A stretch of 8,332 nt of DNA from Acidilobaceae archaeon (GCA_027044005.1 JALUDK010000322.1:1-8332); one strand, 5' to 3'. Shown: positions 1 to 6,639, counted from the stretch's first letter. Notes: generated from the letters alone by a model not told the origin. A program made the numbers and translations.

Positions 1-225
1 AAGAATGCGGGGGCGGCGGCTGGCGTGGAGGTAGGGGAGCCACACCTATGCCCCGGAGGGTTGGATATGAGGTACTACGTGGTCAAGGGCGTCAAGAGCA
101 TATCATATGGGCCGAGTGGGGAGGTTGCCCACGCCCCCGACGAGTATATAGAGATCAGTGAGCTGGAGAAGCTCATCGAGATCTACGCCGGCACGGCCCT
201 GCTACTAGGAGGCCGGGGAGGGTAG
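1..225 (+). CDS. M20-family metallopeptidase (ArgE/DapE-like), C-terminal end only
   Basis: The frame is open from base 1 to the TAG at 223-225, so this is the last 74 codons of a gene that starts outside the window. The tail has the signature of the M20 zinc peptidase/deacylase family (DapE, ArgE, CPG2 type). It carries the stretch GGLDMRYYVVKGVKSISYGP, followed by AHAPDEYIEI. The His of AHAPDE (codon 44, bases 130-132) corresponds to the C-terminal metal-binding His of the family, and the last helix (SELEKLIEIYAGTALLL) is the usual C-terminal helix. M20 enzymes are cytosolic and remove acyl or peptidyl groups, for example from N-acetyl-ornithine, succinyl-diaminopimelate or LysW-linked lysine precursors. 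The fragment is too short to name the substrate. The GTG at 25 could serve as a start, but it would cut the domain in the middle and is rejected. Confidence 0.82.
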   Translation, partial: KNAGAAAGVEVGEPHLCPGGLDMRYYVVKGVKSISYGPSGEVAHAPDEYIEISELEKLIEIYAGTALLLGGRGG

Positions 226-228
226 GCG

Positions 229-510
229 GTGGAGAGGCCAAGGCCGCAGAGGCACGTGATCCTAGCGGGTATAGTAGGCCTCCTCATCGGTGGAGGCTCC
301 GCGGTTGCAAGCCTAGAGAGCCCAGTGGAGCCCAGGGTCGTCGGCTCCCTCCTACTCCTAGCCTCCATGGCGGCAACCCTAATCCTATACTATGCATATA
401 TCCTGGTGGGCAAGCTTAAACCGGGGTGGGGCGTCCTATTCGAGTCCCTCCTGTCCACCCTCCTCTCGTCCCTGGTGGCCGCTGCTGTCGTCTATGATAT
501 GCTAGCCTAG
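229..510 (+). CDS. small three-helix membrane protein, unknown function
   Basis: This is a 93-residue protein starting at GTG 229, three bases after the stop of the M20 peptidase gene. The G-rich stretch inside that gene's end (GGAGGCCGGGGAGGG, 209-222) serves as ribosome binding site, so the two are almost certainly co-transcribed. After a basic N-terminus (MERPRPQRH) there are three hydrophobic segments at about residues 10-29, 36-59 and 69-92. A short KLKPGW loop separates the second and third. By the positive-inside rule the N-terminus should be cytoplasmic. There is no catalytic motif, cysteine pair or metal site, and I do not recognise a family. The protein ends shortly after the last helix. 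Codon usage matches the neighbours, which supports a real gene. Confidence 0.62.
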   Translation: MERPRPQRHVILAGIVGLLIGGGSAVASLESPVEPRVVGSLLLLASMAATLILYYAYILVGKLKPGWGVLFESLLSTLLSSLVAAAVVYDMLA

Positions 511-535
511 CCTGCGGCCCTGAACGATATTGTCA

Positions 536-589
536 TATTATTTATATGTCCTGCACGTTCATCGAGTATCGTCGAAGGCAGTGGGGGGT
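536..589 (+). promoter_or_regulatory. promoter and ribosome binding site of the S-adenosylmethionine synthetase gene
   Basis: An AT-rich box, TATTATTTATATG (536-548), stands out in GC-rich surroundings. Its TTTATAT core (541-547) predicts transcription starting near base 571, which leaves a leader of about 24 bases. The leader carries a strong Shine-Dalgarno stretch, GGGGGGT (583-589), about six bases before GTG 595. No hairpin or riboswitch-like structure fits in this short leader. Confidence 0.6.
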
Positions 590-594
590 AGCCG

Positions 595-1812
595 GTGGCT
601 AGGAACATAGTAGTGGAGGCCTACAGGCACCCTAGCGTTGAGGAGTACGAGGTCGAGCTCGTAGAGAGGAAGGGGCTAGGCCACCCCGACTATATAAGTG
701 ATGCAGCAGCGGAGGTGGCCAGCCGGGCCCTGAGCAAGTATTACCTCGAGAGGTATGGTAGGATACTTCATCATAACCTTGACAAGGTCCTCCTCGTCGG
801 TGGACAGGCGGCCCCCAGGTTTGGAGGGGGCGAGGTGCTCCACCCGATATACATCATAGTCTCCGGGAGGGCCACCACAGAGGTCAGGACCAGCGATGGG
901 GTAGAGCAGGTACCCGTGGGCACCCTTGTGATCGAGTCGGTCAGGTCCTGGATCAGGGAGAACTTCCGCTTCCTAGACCCAGACAGCCACGTGGTTGTTG
1001 ACTACAAGATAGGGAAGGGGAGCGTGGACCTAGTGGGGCTCTACGAGGCGGCCGAGCGGGTGCCCAGGGCCAATGACACGAGCTTCGGGTCCGGCTATGC
1101 CCCCCTCTCCACCCTGGAGAAGCTGGTCTACGAGACGGAGAGGCTCCTCAACAGCAGGGAGGTAAAGGCCAGGATACCCGCGCTGGGCGAGGATATAAAG
1201 GTGATGGGCCTCAGGAGGGGTAAGAGTATTGATCTAACCATAGCGGCGGCGATCATATCCCACAAGGTCCTAGACCCCGGGGAGTACCAGGCGGTGAAGG
1301 AGGAGGCTAGGGAGGTTGTGCTGGACCTAGCCTCTAGGCTAGCACCAGATTATGACGTCAATGTGTATATAAACACGGGGGACATGCCTGATAGGGGCGT
1401 ATTCTACCTAACCGTGACTGGCACCAGCTCCGAGCACGGGGATGACGGCATGACCGGGAGGGGTAACAGGGCGAACGGGCTCATAACACCCCTGAGACCC
1501 ATGAGCCTCGAGGCTACGGCAGGGAAGAACCCGGTCAGCCACGTCGGCAAGATCTACAATGTACTTGCCAATGACATCGCCAGGAGGGTGTACGAGGAGG
1601 TGGACCAGGTCAAGGAGGTCTATGTTAAGATACTAAGCCAGATAGGCAGGCCCATAGACGACCCCCTGGTTGCCGATGTGAAGGCCAAGGTCGATGGGGG
1701 CGAGCTGCCTGCCAGCGTGAAGGCGGAGATAGAGGCTATCGTGGATGAGGCGCTCTCAGGAATAACAGGGTACACGGAGAAGATCCTACGGGGCGAGGCC
1801 AGCCTCTTCTAA
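595..1812 (+). CDS. mat: S-adenosylmethionine synthetase, archaeal type
   Basis: This 405-residue protein makes S-adenosylmethionine from ATP and methionine, supplying the methyl donor for RNA, protein and lipid methylation as well as polyamine synthesis. It belongs to the archaeal family (as in Methanocaldococcus jannaschii), which is very distant from bacterial MetK, and its length is typical. Family stretches are visible in order: VERKGLGHPDYISD near residues 23-36 (conserved GHPD at 29-32), ILHHNLDKVLLVGGQAAPRF, GGGEVLHPIYIIVSGRAT, and the highly conserved GTSSEHGDDGMTGRGNRANG. The last is followed by LITPLRPMSLEATAGKNPV and SHVGKIYN. Start GTG 595 (MARNIVVEAY) has a strong ribosome binding site at the right distance. 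It appears to be a single-gene unit with its own promoter, converging on the iron permease gene downstream. One small deviation is Ser35, where homologues often have Cys (ICD). Confidence 0.97.
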   Translation: MARNIVVEAYRHPSVEEYEVELVERKGLGHPDYISDAAAEVASRALSKYYLERYGRILHHNLDKVLLVGGQAAPRFGGGEVLHPIYIIVSGRATTEVRTSDGVEQVPVGTLVIESVRSWIRENFRFLDPDSHVVVDYKIGKGSVDLVGLYEAAERVPRANDTSFGSGYAPLSTLEKLVYETERLLNSREVKARIPALGEDIKVMGLRRGKSIDLTIAAAIISHKVLDPGEYQAVKEEAREVVLDLASRLAPDYDVNVYINTGDMPDRGVFYLTVTGTSSEHGDDGMTGRGNRANGLITPLRPMSLEATAGKNPVSHVGKIYNVLANDIARRVYEEVDQVKEVYVKILSQIGRPIDDPLVADVKAKVDGGELPASVKAEIEAIVDEALSGITGYTEKILRGEASLF

Positions 1813-1819
1813 CCCCTAG

Positions 1820-1837
1820 TCTAATTCTAATCCTAAC
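1820..1837. repeat. three hexamer repeats in the convergent intergenic gap
   Basis: The 25 bases between the stops of the S-adenosylmethionine synthetase and iron permease genes contain TCTAAT, TCTAAT and CCTAAC in tandem, running into the iron permease stop. There is no hairpin. The gap may serve as a weak terminator region for one or both genes, but it could also be chance low complexity. Confidence 0.3.
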
Positions 1838-2683
1838 CTAGCCACTCTTGCCAGGCCACACCTTATACCCGTATGCCCTTAGAATCAAGGGGATCAATAT
1901 GGCCAGATAGCCTAGCTGGGCTATCAGCCTCACCCACTCCATGCTAACCGAGTACCCGAACATAACCGCAAGGATCGAGCCCACAAGCCCCTTATGGTGT
2001 AGCAGGCTCCCCTCGGATATGCCAAGGTTGTAGGCCTCCTCCAGTAGCACGCCATTATATAGTCCCTCCTCCTCCATGAACTCCGCCAGCTCATGCATCC
2101 CATACCCTAGTATGCCCGAGGCAACGAAGGTGAGCAGGATCGATGTCATCATGAAGAAGCGCCTCAGGCTGATACGGTAGCCTGCCACGTATATCATATA
2201 GGCTATGCCAACAGCCAGGAGGCCGCCAGCCAGGGCTCCCGCGGCGGTGTCTAGGGGCTTGGATAGCATGTATGGGACCAGGAAGAGTACCGTCTCTAGG
2301 GCCTCCCTATAGGTTATGATGAAGGTGAATGCTATGAGGCCCAGGCCGCTGGTTATGAGGGATACCCTCTTGCTTATATTCCAGGCTAGCTGCGGCCCGG
2401 TCTTGGCCATCCAGTATATCACCCATGTGAGGACTCCCGCTGCTGTCAGGGATGCGATGGCCTCGAAGAGCTCCTTTTCGGGGAATCCGCCGTAGAGGAG
2501 CCATACCGTGTAGCCCGTGGCTAGGCCTAGGGCTAGGCTCCCTGCTAGGCCTAGGGCTACGTATTTCCTCATGCCTGTGCGGCCTGTCTTGGATAGTGTC
2601 GTTAGTATGATTGCTAGTATTAGGCTGGCCTCGAGCACCTCCCTGAGGGTTATTACCATGCTGCCTAGGGCTTCTCCCGGCAT
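1838..2683 (-). CDS. FTR1-family high-affinity iron permease
   Basis: This 281-residue integral membrane protein belongs to the FTR1/EfeU (oxidase-dependent iron transporter) family, which imports iron across the cytoplasmic membrane. Both diagnostic REXXE iron-binding motifs are present inside hydrophobic helices: REVLE at residues 14-18 and REALE at residues 126-130. An acidic HELAEFMEEEG stretch lies further on, and I count roughly seven membrane segments. The stretch FEAIASLTAAGVLTWVIYWM after the second helix is also typical. The frame stays open upstream as far as 3127 on this strand, but that extension is opposite the nitrilase gene and is not hydrophobic. The ATG at 2683 (MPGEALGSMVITLREVLEAS) has GGGGATCAGGG just upstream and is preferred; ATG 2659 (MVITLREVL) is the alternative. 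No partner such as EfeO, EfeB or a multicopper oxidase lies nearby. Confidence 0.92.
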   Translation of the reverse strand: MPGEALGSMVITLREVLEASLILAIILTTLSKTGRTGMRKYVALGLAGSLALGLATGYTVWLLYGGFPEKELFEAIASLTAAGVLTWVIYWMAKTGPQLAWNISKRVSLITSGLGLIAFTFIITYREALETVLFLVPYMLSKPLDTAAGALAGGLLAVGIAYMIYVAGYRISLRRFFMMTSILLTFVASGILGYGMHELAEFMEEEGLYNGVLLEEAYNLGISEGSLLHHKGLVGSILAVMFGYSVSMEWVRLIAQLGYLAILIPLILRAYGYKVWPGKSG

Positions 2684-2713
2684 GGCCCTGATCCCCGGTG
2701 TATTTGTGTGTGC

Positions 2714-2750
2714 AACGGTGTTATTTAACGCCGTTAATCGTGTAACCGTT
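2714..2750 (-). promoter_or_regulatory. iron permease promoter overlapped by a palindromic operator candidate
   Basis: Read on the plus strand, TTAACG-C-CGTTAA (2725-2737) is a perfect 13-base palindrome. It is flanked by AACGGT (2714-2719) and ACCGTT (2745-2750), which form an outer dyad with nearly the same centre. On the minus strand the box TTAAATAA (2728 down to 2721) is a good archaeal TATA element. It places the transcription start near 2698, about 15 bases before ATG 2683. The palindrome therefore covers the TATA box and its upstream TFB-contact side, where a repressor would block transcription. Iron permease genes are often controlled by DtxR/MntR-type repressors that bind dyads of this size. 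The link to such a regulator is inference. Confidence 0.5.
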
Positions 2751-2758
2751 TCTACCAA

Positions 2759-2797
2759 GAAAATATTTTCACATAAAGACACGTAGAAAACCGGGGG
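2759..2797 (+). promoter_or_regulatory. promoter and ribosome binding site of the nitrilase gene, with a perfect 12-base palindrome
   Basis: GAAAATATTTTC (2759-2770) is a perfect 12-base palindrome that also contains the best TATA-like element before GTG 2805. Counting 26-27 bases on gives a start near 2791. The resulting leader of about 14 bases holds GGGGG (2793-2797), seven bases from the start codon. The element lies within the 121-base region shared with the divergent iron permease promoter, so both genes could respond to one regulator. Confidence 0.45.
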
Positions 2798-2804
2798 CTG
2801 AATA

Positions 2805-3593
2805 GTGGCTAGGATAGGAATCCTACAGGCAAGGGCCTCGGCTACGAAAGACGAGGCCAAGAGGAGGGTCGAAGAGGTACTAGCCAAGTCCAGGGTGGAG
2901 GCCGACATAATAGTAATGCCTGAATACCTAATGGCCGATCCAACTGGCCTGCCACCCAGCGATCTCGCCAAGATAGCAGAGCCCCTGGGGGGCACGTGGA
3001 CCAGGTGGCTAGAGCGGCTAGCTGACGAGTACGGCTCCTGCATCATAGCATCAATGTTCGAGGAGGGCCCGGGGAAGCCATATAATACAATCGTGCTAGC
3101 CCAGCCGGGCCGGGGGATCGTGTACACCTACAGGAAGACCCACCTATTCGATGCACTAGGCTACAGTGAGAGCAGCATCCTATCCCCAGGCAGCGAGCCT
3201 CCCAGGACTATTAACGCCTGCGGCCTGAGGCTAGGCGCCGTTGTGTGCTTCGAGCTCCGCTTCCCCGAGCTATTCAGGATGCTAGCCCTAGAAGGGGCGG
3301 GGCTCGTGGCGGTCCCGGCTGGATGGTATAGGGGTGACGGGAAGGAGGAGGCCCTCCGCTTCCTAGCCCAGGCTAGGGCCCACGAGAACACTATGTACAT
3401 CGCCGTGGCGTCGCTCTATGGGGCAAACTTTACTGGTAGGAGCATGCTGGTCGACCCTATGGGCATTGTAGTGCTGGATCTGGGCCACGGGGAGAGGTAC
3501 GCGGAGGCCGAGCTAGACCCTAGAGCCTTGGAGGAGGCAAGGTCCAGGCTCCCAGTGCTGAGGCTCAGGAGGCCCGGGCTCTACAGGCTCTAG
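2805..3593 (+). CDS. carbon-nitrogen hydrolase (nitrilase superfamily amidase)
   Basis: This 262-residue cytosolic enzyme belongs to the nitrilase superfamily, whose members hydrolyse amide or nitrile C-N bonds through a cysteine acyl-enzyme. The catalytic triad is clear: Glu40 in IIVMPEYLM, Lys111 in YRKTHLFD, and Cys148 in VVCFELRFPELFR. The Cys context resembles omega-amidase/Nit-type proteins (usual form CYDLRFPEL), so deaminated glutamine-type metabolites such as 2-oxoglutaramate are possible substrates. This is inference from family resemblance. Length is normal for a single-domain member. Start GTG 2805 (MARIGILQAR) is fixed by the GGGGG ribosome binding site and because the first strand begins at once. 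It is transcribed divergently from the iron permease, with 121 bases between. The next operon has its own promoter, so this gene is probably monocistronic. Confidence 0.9.
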   Translation: MARIGILQARASATKDEAKRRVEEVLAKSRVEADIIVMPEYLMADPTGLPPSDLAKIAEPLGGTWTRWLERLADEYGSCIIASMFEEGPGKPYNTIVLAQPGRGIVYTYRKTHLFDALGYSESSILSPGSEPPRTINACGLRLGAVVCFELRFPELFRMLALEGAGLVAVPAGWYRGDGKEEALRFLAQARAHENTMYIAVASLYGANFTGRSMLVDPMGIVVLDLGHGERYAEAELDPRALEEARSRLPVLRLRRPGLYRL

Positions 3594-3603
3594 CCAAGAC
3601 ATA

Positions 3604-3619
3604 TATTGTATATACTATA
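3604..3619. promoter_or_regulatory. AT-rich near-palindrome upstream of the signalling operon
   Basis: TATTGTAT-ATACTATA is a 16-base dyad with one mismatched pair (3607/3616), lying about 90 bases before the VWA start. It sits between the end of the nitrilase gene and the operon promoter. It could be an operator for the operon or part of the AT-rich termination zone of the nitrilase gene. Confidence 0.3.
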
Positions 3620-3621
3620 GC

Positions 3622-3648
3622 CTAATCTTTATGGCATATTATTAATAA
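3622..3648 (+). promoter_or_regulatory. promoter region of the VWA-FHA-kinase operon
   Basis: Two overlapping candidates lie in this AT-rich stretch: TCTTTATGG (3627-3634) with CTAAT just upstream as a TFB contact, and TATTATTAATAAG (3638-3649). They predict transcription starts near 3658 or 3670, giving a leader of 36-48 bases before GTG 3706. The sequence does not decide between them. Confidence 0.4.
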
Positions 3649-3705
3649 GCCGCCCCGTATCACGGTGGCAACAGGAGTAACACCAGGAGAAGACGAGGCA
3701 GAAGG

Positions 3706-4887
3706 GTGCAGGAAATGGCCAAGACCATCGAGAAGCTGGACGGGGTCGTGTTGGAAGCCCTGTCCAGCAAGAGGCGCAACGGCGCCGCGATGATACTAAG
3801 GGTCAAGGGCGACAAGGAGGGCAGAAACAGGGTCTCCGCCGCCCTTGCCATAGACGTGAGCCCATCCATGGATGGGGATAGGATCTTCTACGCGAAGAGC
3901 GGGGCCGTAAGGGCCATAGACACGCTGGAGAACGGGGACGGGGTCTCCGTTATAGGCTTCTGCAAGAAGGCGTGGCTAGAGTACGAAACAACAATTAAGG
4001 GAGAAGCGGAGAAGAGGGAAGCCGCCAGGGCAGTGGCCAGGCTAAAGACCTGCTACGGAACCAATATAGAGGGAGCCCTAAAGCTCGGGGTAGAATCGCT
4101 AAACAGGCTAACAGCCAGCGGGGGCGCCGGAGTCCTCCTACTGATAACAGATGGAGAACCCAACGTGGGGAAGAAGGACCCCGATAAGCTGGCCGAGATA
4201 CTCAGGGACAAGCCATACAAGCTCCTTGCAGTCGGTGTAGGCCTAGAATACAATGAGAAGCTCCTAGCCCGGCTAGCCGAGAAAGCCGGCGGGGAGATGA
4301 GGCACATATCCGACCCCAGCCACCTAGAAGAATCCCTGCTAGAGGAGGTAGCAAAGGCGGCTAGGCTCGTGGCATCAAAGCTAATCCTAAGGATCAAGGC
4401 GTCCAAGGCAAAGCCCAGGATCTACGGGTGGAAGGCTCTTACAAGCAACGGCCACATAGTCCTGGACCTGGGCTCCCTATCCTCTGGAGAGGTAATCGAC
4501 GTCGGCCTGGAGCTAGATAGCGGGCCCCTGGAGGTTGAGGTTGAGTACATAGACCCCTCAACCGGGGCCAAGAGGAGATTCGGCCCCATAAAGATCAAGG
4601 CCGAGGCAGGTGAGAGCGATGAGTACGTGGAGCACAGGCTCAAAGTGCTCAAGGCACTGGATGAGGCGGAGAAGGCGGTAGAGAAGAAGGACTACAGGAG
4701 GGTCTACGAGATCATAAACGAGGTCTCCGAGGCAACGCTAAGCCTAGGAGACATGAGGCTCTACGAGGAGACAGTAGACATAGCAGAGCTACTAAAGAGC
4801 GGCGAGGCGGGAGAGGCTGCTAAGAGGCTATACTCGGCCCGGTTCAAGGCAAGGAGGGGTGAGGAGAGTGGCAAGGCTCAGGCTTAG
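3706..4887 (+). CDS. von Willebrand factor A domain protein, ArnB-like
   Basis: This 393-residue soluble protein has no signal peptide or membrane segment, so it should be cytoplasmic. A VWA domain spans about residues 42-225 with a complete metal-ion-dependent adhesion site: DVSPS (Asp50, Ser52, Ser54), Thr119 in CYGTN, and Asp149 in LLLITDGEPN. A beta-rich segment follows (about 229-305), then a charged helical C-terminus (about 312-380). This order resembles ArnB, the VWA partner of FHA protein ArnA in the Sulfolobus acidocaldarius archaellum-repression module. VWA domains bind protein partners through the metal site, and ArnB is a kinase substrate; that role here is inference from the FHA and kinase genes downstream. 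Start GTG 3706 has GAGG seven bases upstream. ATG 3715 behind AGGGTG is equally possible. The gene overlaps the FHA gene. Confidence 0.88.
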   Translation: MQEMAKTIEKLDGVVLEALSSKRRNGAAMILRVKGDKEGRNRVSAALAIDVSPSMDGDRIFYAKSGAVRAIDTLENGDGVSVIGFCKKAWLEYETTIKGEAEKREAARAVARLKTCYGTNIEGALKLGVESLNRLTASGGAGVLLLITDGEPNVGKKDPDKLAEILRDKPYKLLAVGVGLEYNEKLLARLAEKAGGEMRHISDPSHLEESLLEEVAKAARLVASKLILRIKASKAKPRIYGWKALTSNGHIVLDLGSLSSGEVIDVGLELDSGPLEVEVEYIDPSTGAKRRFGPIKIKAEAGESDEYVEHRLKVLKALDEAEKAVEKKDYRRVYEIINEVSEATLSLGDMRLYEETVDIAELLKSGEAGEAAKRLYSARFKARRGEESGKAQA

Positions 4888-5227
4888 GATAGTCAAGACC
4901 CCCCAAGAGCCGCCATGGCGGGAGGTGGTCCTAGACCCCCCGGGCGAGTATATACTCGGTAGGGATCCAAGGGTGCACCTTTTCATACCAGACAAGTACA
5001 TCTCCCGGAGGCACCTCCGGATACTATACAAGAATGGCAAGTGGATGATAGAGGATCTGGGCAGCAGGAACGGAACCCTCCTCGACGACACGCAGATACA
5101 AGGCAAGGGCCCGGTAGAGCTGCCCAGCAAGGGGGAGCTGGTAGTTGGCCTAACAGTCATAGAGTTAGAGCAGTTAGGCGAGGATAAAGTAGAAGAAGGG
5201 GGCAAAGAGGAGGCTAAAAAGGGATAG
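4868..5227 (+). CDS. FHA-domain phosphothreonine-binding protein, ArnA-like but without zinc finger
   Basis: This is a cytosolic single-domain protein of 119 residues (122 if translation starts at GTG 4859). The FHA fold is clear from GRDP (Gly31, Arg32), SRRH (Ser46, Arg47, His49) and SRNGT (66-70), the residues that hold phosphothreonine and the loops around it. The tail is charged and probably disordered (EDKVEEGGKEEAKKG). GTG 4868 (MARLRLRIV) is preferred because GGAGGGGTGA (4853-4862) lies at proper distance; GTG 4859 would sit directly on that site. The start overlaps the VWA gene by 20 bases, indicating translational coupling, and the kinase start follows five bases after the stop. Sulfolobus ArnA carries an extra zinc-binding domain with cysteines. 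None exists here, as the protein has no Cys at all. Likely role (inference): reading phosphothreonine on the VWA protein or the kinase. Confidence 0.9.
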   Translation: MARLRLRIVKTPQEPPWREVVLDPPGEYILGRDPRVHLFIPDKYISRRHLRILYKNGKWMIEDLGSRNGTLLDDTQIQGKGPVELPSKGELVVGLTVIELEQLGEDKVEEGGKEEAKKG

Positions 5228-5232
5228 GATAA

Positions 5233-6594
5233 GTGATGCCTCGGCACTCGCCCTCAATCGACGAAGTCAGCAGGATACTTGAGGACCCGGTGGAGAGGGC
5301 TCCCCTCATACTAGCCTCTACCCTAGAAAAATCTTATCAGGGCCCCTGTAGGCTCGAGGATCTACCAAGCGAGGGTGCATGGCTAGCCCGGATAGAGGGA
5401 GCCCGGGGCAGGGCGGAGCTACTCATAGTATCCGGGGTCGTGGTTGCGGCCCTCAGCCCCCACGGTAGGGGCAAGGCGGCGCTGGAAAAACTCCCCCACA
5501 ACGGCGAGTGTAGGATAGAGCTGTTTAAGGTTGATCTTGATAGCCTGCCCTACAGGGACCTCCTACTAGACGCGGCAGGTAGGGTAGAGCCGCCCCAAGC
5601 CTGGGTCGGGGGCCACCTATACGGGTATAGCGTGGAGGCAGTCATAGGCGAGGGGGCCTTCAGCTACGTCCTCCAGGCTAAATCAGCCTGGGGCATTATA
5701 GCGCTGAAGGTACTCAAGCCCGACCATGCACGGGACCCCGGTAAGGTGTGGAAGTTCACAATGGAAGCACTAACCCAGGCCGCCATAGCCAACGCGCCCC
5801 AGAGGATCCTGGAGGAGGCAGCAGCAATGGCGCAGGGAGTTAGCGTGGACGTGCTGGAGTCTGGGAGGAATGCTGTGGTAAGGGTTTATGATGTTCACAT
5901 ACCCCCGGGGGCCAGCTACCTGGACCATCCACCCGCAGCGGCTATGGAGCTCATGGAGGGCAGCCTAGAGGACAGCCCCACGGGGATACGGGATGTAGCC
6001 TCCAGTGTGGCGCGAGCCCTAGCCCTGGCTCATGCCCTAGGCTACGGCCACTTCGACCTGAAGCCGGGGAACGTGCTCCATAGTAAGGGCTCGTACAAGC
6101 TGGCCGACTTCTCGGGCTACATTAGGGGGCCCCGGGGGTTTATCGTTGAGAATGTGACTCCAAGCTACGCCGACCCATACCTAGTGGCCTCCAGGGGCGT
6201 GGGTGTGGACCTCGATAGCGACGTATACAATTACTATACACTCCTGATAAGGCTAGCCACAGGCCATCCCCCAGCCTGCACGCTCTCCCTAAACAGCTTC
6301 CTCCTAGCCATGCATACAGGGGGCAAGCCTAGGCTACCCTCTCCCCCATCATATGCAACCCGCCTCTTGGACGCGCTGGCGAGGTCCTACAAGGAGGCCG
6401 GTAGCCCTACTAGCCTATTGGAGGAGGTCTCCAGGGAGTACAGTGACTGCATTAGGGTAGAGGTCGGGGCTATCGGGGAGGCTCTAGGGGGTGAATGGGT
6501 GGATTACGCCCTGGCAGGGCTAAGCATAGACCGGGGTGAAAGGCCCAATAGCATGGTATCCCATGGCTCAGTACCATGGGAGTCCCTACTATAA
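5233..6594 (+). CDS. eukaryotic-type (Hanks) Ser/Thr protein kinase with unassigned N-terminal domain
   Basis: This 453-residue protein lacks membrane segments, so it should be cytosolic. The kinase domain covers about 131-400: glycine loop IGEGAFSYV (138-146), beta-3 lysine Lys159 in ALKVLK, probable alpha-C Glu178, hinge MELMEG (238-243), and catalytic loop HFDLKPGN (273-280; Asp275, Lys277, Asn280). It continues with DFS (292-294), TPSYADPYL (309-317) as the APE-equivalent segment, and DVYNYYTLL (330-338). HRD is HFD and DFG is DFS, but all phosphotransfer residues remain, so it should be active, without the usual HRD-arginine mode of activation-loop control. Residues about 40-118 form a separate domain (GAWLARIEG, AELLIVSGVVVAAL), perhaps PATAN/DUF4388-like; this is tentative. 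Start is GTG 5233 or the adjacent ATG 5236, behind a weak ribosome binding site. It is the last gene of the operon, with a hairpin terminator directly after. Confidence 0.9.
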   Translation: MMPRHSPSIDEVSRILEDPVERAPLILASTLEKSYQGPCRLEDLPSEGAWLARIEGARGRAELLIVSGVVVAALSPHGRGKAALEKLPHNGECRIELFKVDLDSLPYRDLLLDAAGRVEPPQAWVGGHLYGYSVEAVIGEGAFSYVLQAKSAWGIIALKVLKPDHARDPGKVWKFTMEALTQAAIANAPQRILEEAAAMAQGVSVDVLESGRNAVVRVYDVHIPPGASYLDHPPAAAMELMEGSLEDSPTGIRDVASSVARALALAHALGYGHFDLKPGNVLHSKGSYKLADFSGYIRGPRGFIVENVTPSYADPYLVASRGVGVDLDSDVYNYYTLLIRLATGHPPACTLSLNSFLLAMHTGGKPRLPSPPSYATRLLDALARSYKEAGSPTSLLEEVSREYSDCIRVEVGAIGEALGGEWVDYALAGLSIDRGERPNSMVSHGSVPWESLL

Positions 6595-6596
6595 GC

Positions 6597-6620
6597 CGGT
6601 CCGCCGGAGGACCGTCTTTT
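6597..6620 (+). terminator. hairpin plus T-run terminator of the signalling operon
   Basis: CGGTCC (6597-6602) and GGACCG (6609-6614) form a perfect six-pair stem with a six-base loop, followed at once by TCTTTT. It begins two bases after the kinase stop codon. This bacterial-looking architecture is unusual in a crenarchaeon, where T-runs alone often suffice, and it cleanly separates the operon from the propeller gene. Confidence 0.6.
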
Positions 6621-6639
6621 AGAGGGCCAACTGCACCAA

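Noticed and set aside
511..594. Possible SAM-sensing riboswitch in front of the S-adenosylmethionine synthetase gene
   Set aside because: The predicted leader is only about 24 bases, with no room for an aptamer.
2684..3127. In-frame upstream extension of the iron permease on the minus strand (148 more codons)
   Set aside because: It lies wholly in the divergent promoter region and opposite the nitrilase coding region, is not hydrophobic, and the REXXE helix expected at the N-terminus begins just after ATG 2683.
4053..4406. Minus-strand open frame of 117 codons inside the VWA gene
   Set aside because: Ser/Leu-rich antisense shadow of a well-supported VWA domain; no ribosome binding site or promoter seen.
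4828..5247. Minus-strand open frame of 139 codons across the FHA gene
   Set aside because: Antisense to the conserved FHA motifs, low-complexity Ser/Leu/Pro composition.
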